Below, one piece after another: positions 24,116 through 31,891 of a DNA stretch of 64,000 nt (positions are counted from its first letter, which is position 1; the number at the start of each line of letters is the position of its first letter). Where the stretch lies: the NCBI RefSeq assembly GCF_029958905.1, contig NZ_CP124614.1, positions 2,666,001 to 2,730,000 on the forward strand, in the 5' to 3' direction. This stretch comes from Vibrio sp. YMD68 (lineage in GTDB: Bacteria > Pseudomonadota > Gammaproteobacteria > Enterobacterales > Vibrionaceae). The translations under genes were made by a program, and so were the position numbers. The notes under the pieces are model-generated. The model had not been told where the DNA came from. It worked only from the letters and a program-made list of their open reading frames with translations, and searched no databases.

Positions 24116-24545
24116 ATATACCTCTATGCCAAAGGGAACTTTGGACAAAACAAAACCCCCCGAACCATATTTATTCAGGTGGTTTATTGGTGGATCAACT
24201 TTCTGTAGTGTAAACAAACTTGCCGTTTAAATCATTAAAATTTACTTGGATAGAATCTCAAAATCGCAATCCTAACAATAGGCAAACATTAGCGATTCGC
24301 GCGTCCTATCGTTTGGCTTCATCATCTCTCTTAGGCAAAAACTCTCTATCACCGTTAAGTCCGAGAGATCCAAGGCCTAAACGTTCTCATGCTGTACAAC
24401 ACAAAAAACCATCAATGGAACTTATGACATAAATCTTACATATGAAACTTGATTTAAAGCAGTATAAGGCCGAGGATACATGTGCGCAGAGGTTGAAGTA
24501 CCTCGCAAAAGTAACTATTTATGGACAATAAAATAGGACAATAAA
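24116..24545. promoter_or_regulatory. Divergent intergenic region between greA and the porin gene
   Basis: This 430-bp gap must hold the promoters of greA (leftward) and of the porin (rightward). No gene is convincing in it; the open frame at 24220-24432 is Ser/Pro/Arg-rich with no ribosome-binding site. Immediately before the porin ATG, the 12-bp unit GGACAATAAAAT occurs twice in tandem (24523-24534 and 24536-24547), the second copy running into the start codon. In V. cholerae the ompU promoter is bound by ToxR; I could not identify such sites with confidence here. Confidence 0.6.
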
Positions 24546-25553
24546 ATGAACAAGACTCTAATTGCTCTAGCGGTGGTAGCTGCAGCAGGTACAACAACTA
24601 TCAATGCAGCTGAGCTATACAACCAAGACGGTAACTCTGTGGATATGGGCGGTCGTGCAGAAGCTCGTCTATCTCTTAAAGATGGCAAAGCCGATGACAA
24701 GTCTCGTATTCGTCTTAGCTTCCTTGGTAAGGCTGAAATCACGGAAAGTCTATACGGCGTTGGCTTCTGGGAAGGTGAATTCACAACTAACGAACAAGGT
24801 AATGTTGATAGCAGCAATGATCTGAACACTCGATACGGCTATGGCGGTATAGGTGGCAACTTTGGTGAGGTTGCCTACGGTAAAACAGCAGGTGCTCTTG
24901 GTGTAATTACTGACTTTACCGATATCATGGCATATCACGGTAACTCTGCGGCTTACAAAATCGCCGTTGCAGACCGCACGGATAATATGATTTCTTACAA
25001 AGGTTCCTTTTCTGACCTAGACCTTAAAGCTAGCTATCGCTTTGCTGACCAAGATTCTAGCTCTGGCGAATTCAAAGATAATAAAGCCGATGGCTTCTCG
25101 CTATCTGGTATTTATTCTGTAGCTGACACGGGGCTTACTCTTGGTGCAGGTTATGCGGATGCAAACCAAACCGTAGAGGGTGTACTGCTTGATCGCAACC
25201 AATACATGCTTGCCGCTTCTTATTCAATCAACGATTTATACTTCGCTGGTACTTTCGTTGATGGGCAAGATAAAACGGTTAGTGGGTCTAAAACTGACAA
25301 CACTGGTTACGAATTCGCCGCTGCTTACACTATGGGTAAGACTGTATTTACAACTAGCTACAACTACTTAGAAGCAAAAGCCTCAGGCACTTCTGCAGAT
25401 GTTGCGGACAACGTAGCCATTGATGCAACATACTACTTCAAGCCGAACTTCCGTAGCTACATTTCATACAACTTCAACCTGCTTGATTCCGATAAAGTGG
25501 GTAAAGTTAAATCAGAAGACGAGCTTGCACTCGGTCTACGTTACGACTTCTAA
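24546..25553 (+). CDS. ompU: OmpU-type general porin
   Basis: The 335-residue protein is an outer-membrane trimeric porin of the Vibrio OmpU group. A signal peptide (NKTLIALAVVAAAGTTTINA) precedes mature AELYNQDG. The body shows porin strands closely like OmpU: GGRAEARLSLKDGKADD, GKAEITESLYGVGFWEGEF, GALGVITDFTDIMAYHGN and the ending FKPNFRSYISYNFNLLDSDKVGK with terminal DELALGLRYDF, whose final Phe is needed for outer-membrane insertion. The order greA-ompU-dacB is as I recall for V. cholerae VC0632-VC0634. Its ribosome-binding region contains a 13-bp tandem duplication. Confidence 0.95.
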   Translation: MNKTLIALAVVAAAGTTTINAAELYNQDGNSVDMGGRAEARLSLKDGKADDKSRIRLSFLGKAEITESLYGVGFWEGEFTTNEQGNVDSSNDLNTRYGYGGIGGNFGEVAYGKTAGALGVITDFTDIMAYHGNSAAYKIAVADRTDNMISYKGSFSDLDLKASYRFADQDSSSGEFKDNKADGFSLSGIYSVADTGLTLGAGYADANQTVEGVLLDRNQYMLAASYSINDLYFAGTFVDGQDKTVSGSKTDNTGYEFAAAYTMGKTVFTTSYNYLEAKASGTSADVADNVAIDATYYFKPNFRSYISYNFNLLDSDKVGKVKSEDELALGLRYDF

Positions 25554-25577
25554 TTTCTTTCCATAAATGCTCAATTA

Positions 25578-25609
25578 AAATGCCTGCATCTAGCAGGCAT
25601 TTTTTTATC
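25578..25609 (+). terminator. Rho-independent terminator after the porin gene
   Basis: AAATGCCTGC-ATCTA-GCAGGCATTT followed by TTTTTATC: a 10-bp stem with a clear T tract. Confidence 0.92.
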
Positions 25610-25672
25610 TCGCTATACTCACTCTTCATTGTTGTATTCTCTTACAGGTAACATCAAGCTAGGTTTTCTATC

Positions 25673-27112
25673 ATGCTCTCTCATATTCATTTCCTTTACC
25701 TTATTATTGCCATTCTATTCTCTAGTAGCAGCCTTGCGTATTCTCCTACGTCAGCACTCCCAGCTGGCAGCAGAAATAGCTTGATATTAGAAAGCCTCTC
25801 TAGCCCTAAAGCGACCTCTCTGTCAGAAAATACCGAGCAACTATTCCCACCAGCCAGTACCTTAAAACTGGTCACCGCGCTCGCAGCCAAACTGGAACTG
25901 GGCGACGATTTCCATTACCAAACCTCACTTTTAAGGTATCAAGACGACTTAATCATCCAGTTCTCAGGCGATCCCACCCTGACCACGCAAAACCTACGCG
26001 ACATGTTGCAAAGCGCCAAAACCAGTGGGACTCACCGCATCAAGGGGGATATTTGGCTCGATAATTCAATTTTTTCTGGCTACGATCGCGCGGTAGGATG
26101 GCCTTGGGATATTCTTGGGGTTTGCTATAGCGCACCAGCCAGTGCCATAACTCTCGATGAAAACTGTGTTCAAGCGTCCATATATACGTTGGATACTGGC
26201 TTAACACGGGTATACGTTCCCGAGCAGTTTCCTATTCATGTCTCTACTAAAGCGCGTACCGTCAGCAAAGTTGAGCAAGAAAGTAGCCAATGCGACCTAG
26301 AACTCCTTACAAAAAGTAATAATCAGTACCAACTCAACGGATGCTTAGTGGAGCGAAGTCAACCTCTTCCACTCAAATTTGCTGTACAAAGCCCAGAGCA
26401 ATACACCACACGCATGGTCTACACCCTTTTAAATCAACTTAATATCGAGCTATACGGGTCAGTAAAAGTAGGGCGTCCAGGCTCTTCCTTTGATGCTTCT
26501 GCAACAACACTTTTGACGCTGCATAAGTCTGCAACACTACCTGCACTGCTCGATGTCATGCTAAAGAAATCCGATAACCTAATTGCAGATAACTTAACCA
26601 AAACCATTGGTCAGCATTTCTACCTTCAGCCAGGAAGTTTCACTAATGGTACATCAGCCATGAAACAAATCATTTGGGCCAAGACTGGAATTAATTTGGA
26701 ACAAGCACGGCTGGTCGATGGCTCAGGGCTTTCTCGTAACAATCGACTCACCAGTCACGATATGGCGTCGATATTACGGTACATCTGGATAAATGATGAT
26801 GAACTTAATCTTGTTCAAGCTATGCCAACATCCGGTGAAACAGGAACGCTGCAGTACCGCAGCAGTATGCGTAAAGCACCGATTAAAGGGCAGATCATTG
26901 CCAAGAGTGGTTCCGTGTATGGCAGTTATAATATGGCAGGGTACGGTCTGGATGAAAATGGGAAACCTAGCTCGTTATTCGTTCAGTTCGTCACTGACTA
27001 TCACCCAATAAAAGCAAGTAACAACAAGCCGGTTATCGCTCCTATTACTCAATTTGAGCAATATTTCTACCAGGATATCGTCTCATTCAGCCAACAAGTG
27101 TCTAAGCCGTAA
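25673..27112 (+). CDS. dacB: D-alanyl-D-alanine carboxypeptidase/endopeptidase PBP4
   Basis: DacB is a periplasmic low-molecular-mass penicillin-binding protein (class C, peptidase S13) that trims pentapeptides and cuts cross-links. The 479-residue product has an N-terminal signal peptide (IHFLYLIIAILFSSSSLAYS). The active-site set is: SxxK in PASTLKLVTALAAKL near residue 61, SxN in KKSDNLIADNL near residue 305, and the third motif KSG in AKSGSVYGSYNMAGY (Ser where many class members have Thr). The large inserted domain between SxxK and SxN is present. It stands between ompU and a hairpin element, in a monocistronic setting. Confidence 0.95.
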   Translation: MLSHIHFLYLIIAILFSSSSLAYSPTSALPAGSRNSLILESLSSPKATSLSENTEQLFPPASTLKLVTALAAKLELGDDFHYQTSLLRYQDDLIIQFSGDPTLTTQNLRDMLQSAKTSGTHRIKGDIWLDNSIFSGYDRAVGWPWDILGVCYSAPASAITLDENCVQASIYTLDTGLTRVYVPEQFPIHVSTKARTVSKVEQESSQCDLELLTKSNNQYQLNGCLVERSQPLPLKFAVQSPEQYTTRMVYTLLNQLNIELYGSVKVGRPGSSFDASATTLLTLHKSATLPALLDVMLKKSDNLIADNLTKTIGQHFYLQPGSFTNGTSAMKQIIWAKTGINLEQARLVDGSGLSRNNRLTSHDMASILRYIWINDDELNLVQAMPTSGETGTLQYRSSMRKAPIKGQIIAKSGSVYGSYNMAGYGLDENGKPSSLFVQFVTDYHPIKASNNKPVIAPITQFEQYFYQDIVSFSQQVSKP

Positions 27113-27119
27113 CGGTGTT

Positions 27120-27220
27120 GACCTTACCTTTAAGTTTAATCAGGAATCGTATTTAGCCCTTGCTTGTCTCGTCCTAAAAGAGATCAACAAAGCAATAAGG
27201 GCTAAATGCGTATTAAGGTC
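27120..27220. repeat. 101-bp nested inverted repeat between dacB and mgtE
   Basis: The ends GACCTTA (27120-27126) and TAAGGTC (27214-27220) are complementary. Inside them CGTATTTAGCCCTT (27148-27161) pairs with AAGGGCTAAATGCG (27197-27210) over 14 bp with one G-T pair. This sits exactly between two convergent genes. It lacks a U tract, so it may be a small palindromic repeat element that also blocks read-through. Confidence 0.65.
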
Positions 27221-27229
27221 TTACCATTC

Positions 27230-28075
27230 TTAGCCAATACCTAGAAAATAATTCACGACAGTGAAATAGACCCACATTCCTGAAATATCAACAATTGACG
27301 CGAGTACCGGGCTGACTAGAACCGCAGGATCGAGCTTAACGGCTCTTGCTACGATAGGTAACACGCCACCGAGTGTGGTTGATAGGGTCACCTGAATAAA
27401 CAACGCAACAGCAATCGCCAGTGCAATCACATTCAGGTCAAAACCACCTGCAGACGACGGATCGCTAAACAACAGGATTCGACCAACCATGACGATGGAA
27501 ATGGCCAAGGCCAAACAAACCGCCACACGGCTTTCTTTCCAAAGCACCGCAAGCCATTGTCTTTTTTTAAGCTCTCCAGTGGCTAAGGCCCGAATGACAA
27601 GGGTTGCAGCCTGAGTCCCGGTATTACCACCCGCCGCAGCGATAACCGGCATGTATATCGCCAGTAATACCAACTGACTCAATGTATCTTCATATTGTGC
27701 AATGATTAAACCTGAAACAATGCCCAATAAAGCCAGAGCAATGATCCAACCAATACGTTGCTTAACATGCTCCATCACACTGGTGGTTAAGTATCCTTCA
27801 GCCGTTTCCACTTCCGAATGAATAATGCCCAGCTGGTGAGCGTAGTGTCTGGCTCGTTTGTCGTGCCCTTCCCCTTCCAGCAAACTGATAAGTTGTTGCA
27901 CATAACCCACAGAGCAGTGATGCAATATCGCCACCGCTTCTTCAATAGGCATGACCGTTAAAAGATGTAACTGCTTCTCTTGGTCATATTGCAAAAAAGC
28001 GTTACGCGCAGCACCAATCTCTTCACGAGAAAAGTGAGGTGTATTTTCAATGTAAGTACTGTTCATTACCGTCAT
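27230..28075 (-). CDS. Short MgtE-family divalent cation transporter without CBS domains
   Basis: MgtE proteins are Mg2+ channels of the inner membrane. This 281-residue version has a short cytosolic N-terminal part (about 100 residues with an MgtE_N-like helical repeat, EEAVAILHHCSVGYVQQLISLL). Five membrane helices follow, with the family signature MPVIAAAGGNTGTQAATLVIRALA at about residues 145-168 and the conserved P..VSPVLASIVDISG in the last part. The tandem CBS domains that gate classical MgtE (about 450 residues) are missing. I start at ATG 28075, where GGGAG lies 7 nt upstream; the longer frame begins with TTG. A structured leader with a short ORF lies upstream. Ion choice is inferred from the family only. 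Confidence 0.85.
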   Translation of the reverse strand: MTVMNSTYIENTPHFSREEIGAARNAFLQYDQEKQLHLLTVMPIEEAVAILHHCSVGYVQQLISLLEGEGHDKRARHYAHQLGIIHSEVETAEGYLTTSVMEHVKQRIGWIIALALLGIVSGLIIAQYEDTLSQLVLLAIYMPVIAAAGGNTGTQAATLVIRALATGELKKRQWLAVLWKESRVAVCLALAISIVMVGRILLFSDPSSAGGFDLNVIALAIAVALFIQVTLSTTLGGVLPIVARAVKLDPAVLVSPVLASIVDISGMWVYFTVVNYFLGIG

Positions 28076-28186
28076 GGCGAATCTCCCGATTGGCAAAGGT
28101 AACGACCATCACGCATAAGTGGTTATAGCTATTTTTAAAAGCGATATAAAACCCTACAACACAAATGTGCTGCAAGCTTATGGTGT

Positions 28187-28330
28187 CTAGAAAGAAATGG
28201 AGAAAAATACAGGGGGAAGATGAAACATGCCCTACCACAAAGGTAGGTGCGGAGATCGCCAATACCGACGTGGTTACTTTTCTCCCTTCATACTAGGAGG
28301 ATGGTCGGTATTGTTCATAGTTAGCTCCGA
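28187..28330 (-). promoter_or_regulatory. Structured, peptide-coding leader of the mgtE-like gene
   Basis: On the minus strand CAATACCGAC (28313-28304) pairs perfectly with GTCGGTATTG (28269-28260). The left arm lies inside a 14-codon ORF (28318-28274) and the right arm lies after its stop. A second hairpin, CCTACC-TTTGT-GGTAGG, follows. Then comes a possible second tiny ORF (28228-28187, reading MFHLPPVFFSISF) with only a weak ribosome-binding site. CGGAG of the first ribosome-binding site can also pair with CTCCG at 28255-28251. This layout is what translation-coupled attenuators look like. Regulation by Mg2+ is inference. Confidence 0.5.
28274..28318 (-). CDS. Candidate leader peptide of 14 residues upstream of mgtE
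   Basis: ATG at 28318 is preceded by GGAG with a 6-nt spacer, an excellent ribosome-binding site, and opens a short ORF reading MNNTDHPPSMKGEK. It contains an acidic residue followed by Pro-Pro, the type of sequence that slows or destabilises ribosomes. E. coli mgtL, upstream of mgtA, also encodes an Asp/Glu/Pro-rich leader peptide. The ORF overlaps one arm of a 10-bp stem, so its translation would prevent that hairpin. It lies 198 nt before the mgtE start. Expression is untested and homologues cannot be checked here. Confidence 0.5.
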   Translation of the reverse strand: MNNTDHPPSMKGEK

Positions 28331-28504
28331 ATAAACTGCTCTAACAGCAGCGCGGCAAATGGTATCAAACCGATACAAACAGGTCAGCTAAATTTTGATC
28401 ATTTCTCTTATCTACTGACAAATTGATTGCTAATTTATTGCCAATTCAAATTATTTCATCCCATACTCTAATGATAAAAAAACAAACGATATGCTAGGTG
28501 AATA
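28331..28504. promoter_or_regulatory. Divergent promoter region of mgtE and ybaN
   Basis: This 174-bp AT-rich stretch should carry the promoters of both divergent transcripts. Two inverted repeats are visible: CTGCT-CTAAC-AGCAG (28336-28350) and GTATC-AAACC-GATAC (28362-28376). Either could be an operator. I could not assign -35/-10 boxes with confidence. Confidence 0.4.
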
Positions 28505-28921
28505 ATGACAGATGAAATGAAACGTCGTCCACTTTCCAAAGCGTACATAAAGCGCAAAGGCTACATCTGTATAGGGTGGACCAGTGTAATTCTTGGAACC
28601 ATTGGGGTCACCGTTCCGCTGCTGCCGACCGTTCCTTTTATCTTACTGGCTCTTTATTGCTTTGGTTCGGCCTCTCCCAAGTTTCAACAATGGCTTCTCA
28701 ATCACCCAAGACTGGGCGCTCTAGCCCGCAGATTAAAAGAAAATCAGGGGCTGACTCCGATAGAAAAAACACAATCTCTGGTTGTTATCTGGCTCTCTAT
28801 GGGCAGCGTTTTATACCTCATCGCTTATGGCACGCACTGGCAATACGCAATCATCGCACTGTTACTATTTGAGACCTGGTTTATCTTACGGTTTAAAACC
28901 TGCACGAAAAAAGCGCCCTAA
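28505..28921 (+). CDS. ybaN: YbaN-like inner membrane protein (DUF454)
   Basis: The 138-residue product belongs to the DUF454/YbaN family of small inner-membrane proteins of unknown role. The conserved start of the domain is present: GWTSVILGTIGVTVPLLPTVPFILLALYCFGSASPKF, positions about 22-58, covering the first two helices and the PLLPT.PF motif. The amphipathic segment FQQWLLNHPRLG follows, then two more helices (LVVIWLSMGSVLYLIAY and YAIIALLLFETWFILRF). It diverges from the mgtE-like gene and faces tyrS. From V. cholerae numbering, dacB and tyrS appear adjacent there, so this pair may be an insertion or a loss elsewhere. Confidence 0.88.
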   Translation: MTDEMKRRPLSKAYIKRKGYICIGWTSVILGTIGVTVPLLPTVPFILLALYCFGSASPKFQQWLLNHPRLGALARRLKENQGLTPIEKTQSLVVIWLSMGSVLYLIAYGTHWQYAIIALLLFETWFILRFKTCTKKAP

Positions 28922-28940
28922 GGCGCTCTATATCTTTGAC
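28912..28940 (+). terminator. Probable terminator overlapping the end of ybaN
   Basis: AGCGCC-CTAA-GGCGCT is a 6-bp GC-rich stem spanning the stop codon, followed by CTATATCTTT. The T tract is interrupted, so confidence is moderate. Confidence 0.55.
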
Positions 28941-29020
28941 TTCTTATTGATTAAGGATTATCAATCCACATTAAAAAACATGGATGTGTTAATCGATATC
29001 AATAATTAAGCGATCGTAGA

Positions 29021-30208
29021 TTAAGCGATCGTAATACGAGCAAACTTACGCTTGCCCACTTGGAATACATAAGTACCCACTTCTGGAGCGAACTTAGCGT
29101 CTGCTACTTTCTCACCTTCAATCTTGGCTGCGCCTTGTTTTACCATACGCATCGCATCTGACGTTGATGCACAAAGACCCGCTTCTTTTAGAATATTGCT
29201 GACCGGCAATCCCGCTTCGAAGGTAAACTCAGGCATTTCATCAGGAATTTGATTCTTAGCAAATCGGTTAACAAACTCTTGCTCAGCTGCATCCGCATCC
29301 GCCTCAGAATGGAAGCGCGCAATGATCTCTTTGGCAAGAAGTACCTTAACATCACGAGGGTTTTTGCCTGCTTCAACATCCGCTTTAAACTGCTCAATTT
29401 CTTCTAATGGACGGAAAGACAGAAGCTCGTAGTAGCTCCACATCAATACATCTGAAATTGACATGATCTTACCGAACATCTCACTCGGTGCTTCACTCAC
29501 ACCGATATAGTTGTGCGCAGATTTAGACATCTTCTTCTCGCCATCTAAGCCGACAAGTAGAGGCATCGTCAACACGACTTGTGGTTTCTGACCGTGACCT
29601 TTTTGAAGCTCACGCCCCATGAGCAGGTTAAACTTCTGATCCGTACCGCCCAATTCAACGTCTGTCTCCATTGCCACAGAGTCGTAACCTTGCAGTAGTG
29701 GGTACATAAATTCATGAATCGCTATTGGCTGACCGCCGGCATAACGCTTTTTAAAGTCGTCACGCTCAAGCATACGAGCAACCGTTAAGTTTGAAGCAAG
29801 ACGAATCATCCCTTCCGCACCCAGCTCAGATAACCACTCAGAGTTAAACTGAATTTTGGTTTTTGCTGGATCGAGAATTTTGAAAACCTGTTCTTTATAC
29901 GTTTCAGCGTTGCGAAGGACATCTTCACGAGTCAGTGGTGGACGCGTGGTATTTTTACCCGTTGGGTCACCAACCATCCCTGTAAAGTCACCAATCAAGA
30001 AAGTTACGTCATGGCCTAGCTCTTGGAACGCACGCAGTTTATTCAGGATAACAGTGTGGCCCAAGTGGATATCAGGCGCCGTTGGATCCGCACCCAGTTT
30101 AATTCTTAGTGGACGGTTCTCTTTTAACTTCGCAATTAACTCTTCTTCTGGAATTAATTCGTCAACACCACGTTTTATTTCTGCCAATGCAGCTTCGATA
30201 CTCGCCAT
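29021..30208 (-). CDS. tyrS: Tyrosyl-tRNA synthetase
   Basis: TyrS charges tRNA-Tyr. The 395-residue protein is a class I synthetase: the HIGH-like motif is HLGHT ([14 protein letters not shown]), the tyrosine pocket includes [27 protein letters not shown], and the second motif is [15 protein letters not shown]-terminal S4-like RNA-binding domain ends [12 protein letters not shown]. The sequence just after the stop repeats the last 15 bp (ATTAAGCGATCGTA at 29005-29018 and 29020-29033), a small tandem duplication that leaves the protein intact. It diverges from the M23 peptidase gene. Confidence 0.98.
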   Translation of the reverse strand: MASIEAALAEIKRGVDELIPEEELIAKLKENRPLRIKLGADPTAPDIHLGHTVILNKLRAFQELGHDVTFLIGDFTGMVGDPTGKNTTRPPLTREDVLRNAETYKEQVFKILDPAKTKIQFNSEWLSELGAEGMIRLASNLTVARMLERDDFKKRYAGGQPIAIHEFMYPLLQGYDSVAMETDVELGGTDQKFNLLMGRELQKGHGQKPQVVLTMPLLVGLDGEKKMSKSAHNYIGVSEAPSEMFGKIMSISDVLMWSYYELLSFRPLEEIEQFKADVEAGKNPRDVKVLLAKEIIARFHSEADADAAEQEFVNRFAKNQIPDEMPEFTFEAGLPVSNILKEAGLCASTSDAMRMVKQGAAKIEGEKVADAKFAPEVGTYVFQVGKRKFARITIA

Positions 30209-30337
30209 TCTTGTTCACTCCCACAGATTTGGCAAAAATTTTATAGTTTGCCATCTTACGCGAATAGCGATGTTTTTTGAAACCAGTTAGACTAAACAGC
30301 TAGCTATTTTATTCACTTTTATAGAACGAACGCTAAA

Positions 30338-31633
30338 ATGCTGTCTATTTTCAATCGTCTTCCATGGGTTCACCGAGCGCTAATTGCCTTTTTTAGTGCC
30401 ATTGTGGCCATTGCTATTTTCTTTCTTCCTGATCCTAAAGATTTACGTCAGGAGAAAAGCACCTACGAGATAGGTCGACATTATCCGCTCACTATTAATG
30501 CCGAGGCGCTTTCTCCAGGAACGTCTATTTCTCCTTCTGCAGTATTGCGCTGGGAGAAACATACGATTGGATCTGGCGAAAGTGCCGCTATTTTATTTCA
30601 AAGACTCGGCCTCTCTTCTCGCCTTCTCTATCAACTGACCACCACCAATGATGATATAGAGAAACAACTCACTCGCATTAAACCTGGTGATGTCTTTCAA
30701 TTTGGTTTTGATGAAAACAATGAATTGGTTCAACTGAAACGAAAGCTCAGTGCATACGAAACCTTTATTGTTTCCAAAACGCGTGACGGGTTTGAATCTA
30801 CGTTTGATAAAAAAGAACTTCAGTATCAGTACAACTACGCTGAAGCGGACATTACCTCTAACTTCTGGAACGCTGGTATCAATGCTGGTTTAACTGCAAA
30901 CCAAATTATGGAGTTGGCCGGAATCTTTGGTTGGGACATCGATTTCGCGCTGGATATACGCAGTGGCGACCAATTTAAGATGCTTTATCAGGAACAGGTG
31001 GTAGAAGGTGAAGTGATCGGTAGAGGTAAGATTATGGCCGCTATATTCAAAAACCAAGGCGATACCTTTACCGCTATTTTGGATGACAATACCGGTAATT
31101 ATTACGATGAAAATGGCAGAGCGATGAAAAAAGCGTTCTTACGATCGCCTGTCGATTTTCGTCGGGTAACATCGAACTTTAATCCAAATCGTCGCCACCC
31201 AGTGACAGGTAAAGTCAGAGCTCACAGAGGAACCGACTACGCGGCACCTGTGGGAACGCCTATTTGGGCTGCAGGTGATGGTATTGTTCAAAAATCGAGT
31301 TACAACCAATTCAACGGTAACTATGTCTTCATTCGTCATAGCAGTACCTACATCACCAAATACCTGCACCTTCAAAAAAGAAGAGTGAAGACAGGCGACC
31401 GAGTAAAGCAAGGGCAAACCATAGGAACACTGGGCGGAACAGGGCGCGTTACAGGCCCTCACCTGCACTATGAGTTTCTTGTGAATGGGGTACATAAAAA
31501 CGCTCGTACCGTGAAGCTTCCTGAATCTAAGTCGCTAACGGGCAAAGCAAAGGCGACCTTTATTGCCAATGCTGAGATACGATTGGCTAAACTAGACCGT
31601 TACAGTGAGCTTCTTTTTGCCAGTCATAATTAG
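30338..31633 (+). CDS. shyC: M23 family peptidoglycan DD-endopeptidase (ShyC-like)
   Basis: M23 enzymes cut the 3-4 peptide cross-links of peptidoglycan to let the wall expand. The 431-residue product has an N-terminal membrane anchor or signal (WVHRALIAFFSAIVAIAIFFL), an OapA/LysM-like region at about residues 70-120 (IGSGESAAILFQRLGLS; IKPGDVFQFGFD), a second domain, and the catalytic LytM fold. Zinc ligands are visible in HRGTDYAAPVGTPIWAAGDG (H, D) and the last His pair in GPHLHYEF. Its place next to tyrS matches V. cholerae VC0630, which I recall as ShyC. All catalytic ligands are present, unlike in EnvC/NlpD-type activators. Confidence 0.92.
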   Translation: MLSIFNRLPWVHRALIAFFSAIVAIAIFFLPDPKDLRQEKSTYEIGRHYPLTINAEALSPGTSISPSAVLRWEKHTIGSGESAAILFQRLGLSSRLLYQLTTTNDDIEKQLTRIKPGDVFQFGFDENNELVQLKRKLSAYETFIVSKTRDGFESTFDKKELQYQYNYAEADITSNFWNAGINAGLTANQIMELAGIFGWDIDFALDIRSGDQFKMLYQEQVVEGEVIGRGKIMAAIFKNQGDTFTAILDDNTGNYYDENGRAMKKAFLRSPVDFRRVTSNFNPNRRHPVTGKVRAHRGTDYAAPVGTPIWAAGDGIVQKSSYNQFNGNYVFIRHSSTYITKYLHLQKRRVKTGDRVKQGQTIGTLGGTGRVTGPHLHYEFLVNGVHKNARTVKLPESKSLTGKAKATFIANAEIRLAKLDRYSELLFASHN

Positions 31634-31664
31634 TTGCCCATTTACGTTCGCCGTTTCGGTTAAC

Positions 31665-31729
31665 CGCTTAAGTTACAGTTACTCGCTTAAATTACAGTTA
31701 CTCACTTAAATTACAGTTACTCGCTTAAG
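31665..31729. repeat. 19-bp direct tandem repeat, about 3.4 copies
   Basis: CGCTTAAGTTACAGTTACT (31665-31683) is repeated at 31684-31702 and 31703-31721 with one or two changes. A partial fourth copy (CGCTTAAG) follows. There are no spacers, so it is not CRISPR-like. It lies between the M23 gene stop and its terminator. Confidence 0.9.
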
Positions 31730-31762
31730 CACTGAGTTAACCATGGTACTTTACCCAATAAA

Positions 31763-31793
31763 AAACCCATCAATTACAATTGATGGGTTTTTC
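31763..31793. terminator. Bidirectional terminator between shyC and the RND pump operon
   Basis: AACCCATCAATT-AC-AATTGATGGGTT with flanking A and T runs gives a stem usable by both convergent transcripts. Confidence 0.88.
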
Positions 31794-31891
31794 GTTAACG
31801 CCACTATTACTATCTGTCTTTAAAGAATTGGTCTTTCAAGATAGGAAAGTGGTTTAGGTTCATTGACGCTTGATTCCAGCGTCAATACAGG

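Noticed and set aside
24220..24432. 70-residue ORF upstream of the porin
   Set aside because: Composition is biased to Ser, Arg and Pro, there is no ribosome-binding site, and it lies in the expected promoter region.
28187..28228. Second mini-ORF (13 residues with Pro-Pro) in the mgtE leader as a stand-alone gene
   Set aside because: The only ribosome-binding site (TAGG) is too close to the ATG. It is mentioned inside the leader entry but not called as a gene.
28047..28262. 71-residue minus-strand ORF overlapping the mgtE start
   Set aside because: It has no ribosome-binding site, overlaps the better-supported mgtE start and the leader hairpins, and does not look like a known fold.
31665..31729. 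CRISPR array
   Set aside because: The repeats are directly adjacent with no spacers, and no cas gene is present.
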